Below are positions 23,116 to 23,212 of a stretch of DNA of 23,212 bases, in pieces. The position numbers and the translations under genes were made by a program. The stretch comes from Deltaproteobacteria bacterium (GTDB taxonomy: Bacteria; UBA10199; JADGCS01). The stretch lies in assembly GCA_024233595.1 (NCBI GenBank), contig JACKPK010000014.1, forward strand, positions 1 to 23,212, given 5' to 3'. Position 1 is the first letter of the stretch. Every line of letters begins with the position of its first letter. The notes beneath the pieces were generated by a model. That model had not been told where the DNA came from. It worked only from the letters and a program-made list of their open reading frames with translations, and searched no databases.

Positions 23116-23212
23116 GTGACAACGATCACCCCATTCCGATTCTTATCTGATGTGATTGAACCCACCCAGGCGCATCTGCTTGGTTTGGGCATTGCCACGT
23201 CTTCGTCTTCTG
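23116..23212 (+). CDS. Start of an unidentified gene, cut by the window edge
   Basis: GTG 23116 follows a good Shine-Dalgarno sequence (GCAGGAGA, 23105-23112) at normal spacing. The frame stays open for 32 codons to the edge, reading MTTITPFRFLSDVIEPTQAH and then LLGLGIATSSSS. Too little is present to name a product. It is co-oriented with the two lipoprotein genes, 134 bp after the second. Confidence 0.5.
   Translation, partial: MTTITPFRFLSDVIEPTQAHLLGLGIATSSSS

Noticed and set aside
23070..23150. 26-codon frame starting MKNNSSMALILLQ
   Set aside because: It overlaps the GTG start that has a good ribosome site, has none of its own, and is short enough to be chance.

Overview
The window reads as chromosomal DNA of a Gram-negative bacterium. 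Three things suggest this: lipoprotein signal peptides, an inner-membrane-anchored LytM-type peptidase, and housekeeping genes (recN, pmbA, trmB, xerC/D, rlmE, a Nif3/zinc-ribbon pair) of a kind seen in deltaproteobacterial or Bdellovibrionota-like genomes. The tRNA gene does not encode its 3' CCA. I cannot place the organism more precisely from sequence alone. No phage, plasmid, insertion sequence or CRISPR array was found.

Layout. 0-0.9 kb: the end of recN, convergent with a two-gene unit whose second gene looks like a nucleotidyltransferase that has lost its catalytic core. 0.9-4 kb: a 16-bp palindrome, a 42-residue membrane peptide, a degenerate octamer repeat, and two convergent GT4 glycosyltransferases. 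4-9 kb: pmbA, a PP2C phosphatase and an M23 peptidase on the plus strand, then a CdsZ-like coiled-coil/zinc-ribbon protein and a Nif3 protein on the minus strand. 9-10.6 kb: a decayed gene of unknown function. I can rebuild it to about 520 residues by correcting three single-base indels.

10.7-13.9 kb: tRNA(CAU) with a strong terminator, trmB and a divergent xerC/D-like recombinase. A 526-bp intergenic region follows, packed with inverted repeats, a 20-bp tandem array and dispersed octamers. After it comes a site-2 protease (M50) gene broken at its second metal-binding motif. 13.9-19.1 kb: a large acidic protein of unknown function with one EF-hand-like loop, rlmE, and a two-gene sensor kinase/response regulator operon. 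The kinase ends in a degenerate GGDEF-like domain. 19.3-23.2 kb: two tandem paralogous lipoproteins with HExxH zinc-protease motifs resembling family M30, then the first codons of another gene.

How it fits together. Most of the window is ordinary housekeeping and envelope functions. The unusual parts are the domain-deleted nucleotidyltransferase, the two genes broken by one-base indels on either side of a repeat-rich interval, the duplicated metalloprotease lipoproteins divergent from a signalling operon, and the unknown 677-residue protein. I do not see a convincing complete new defence or secretion system.
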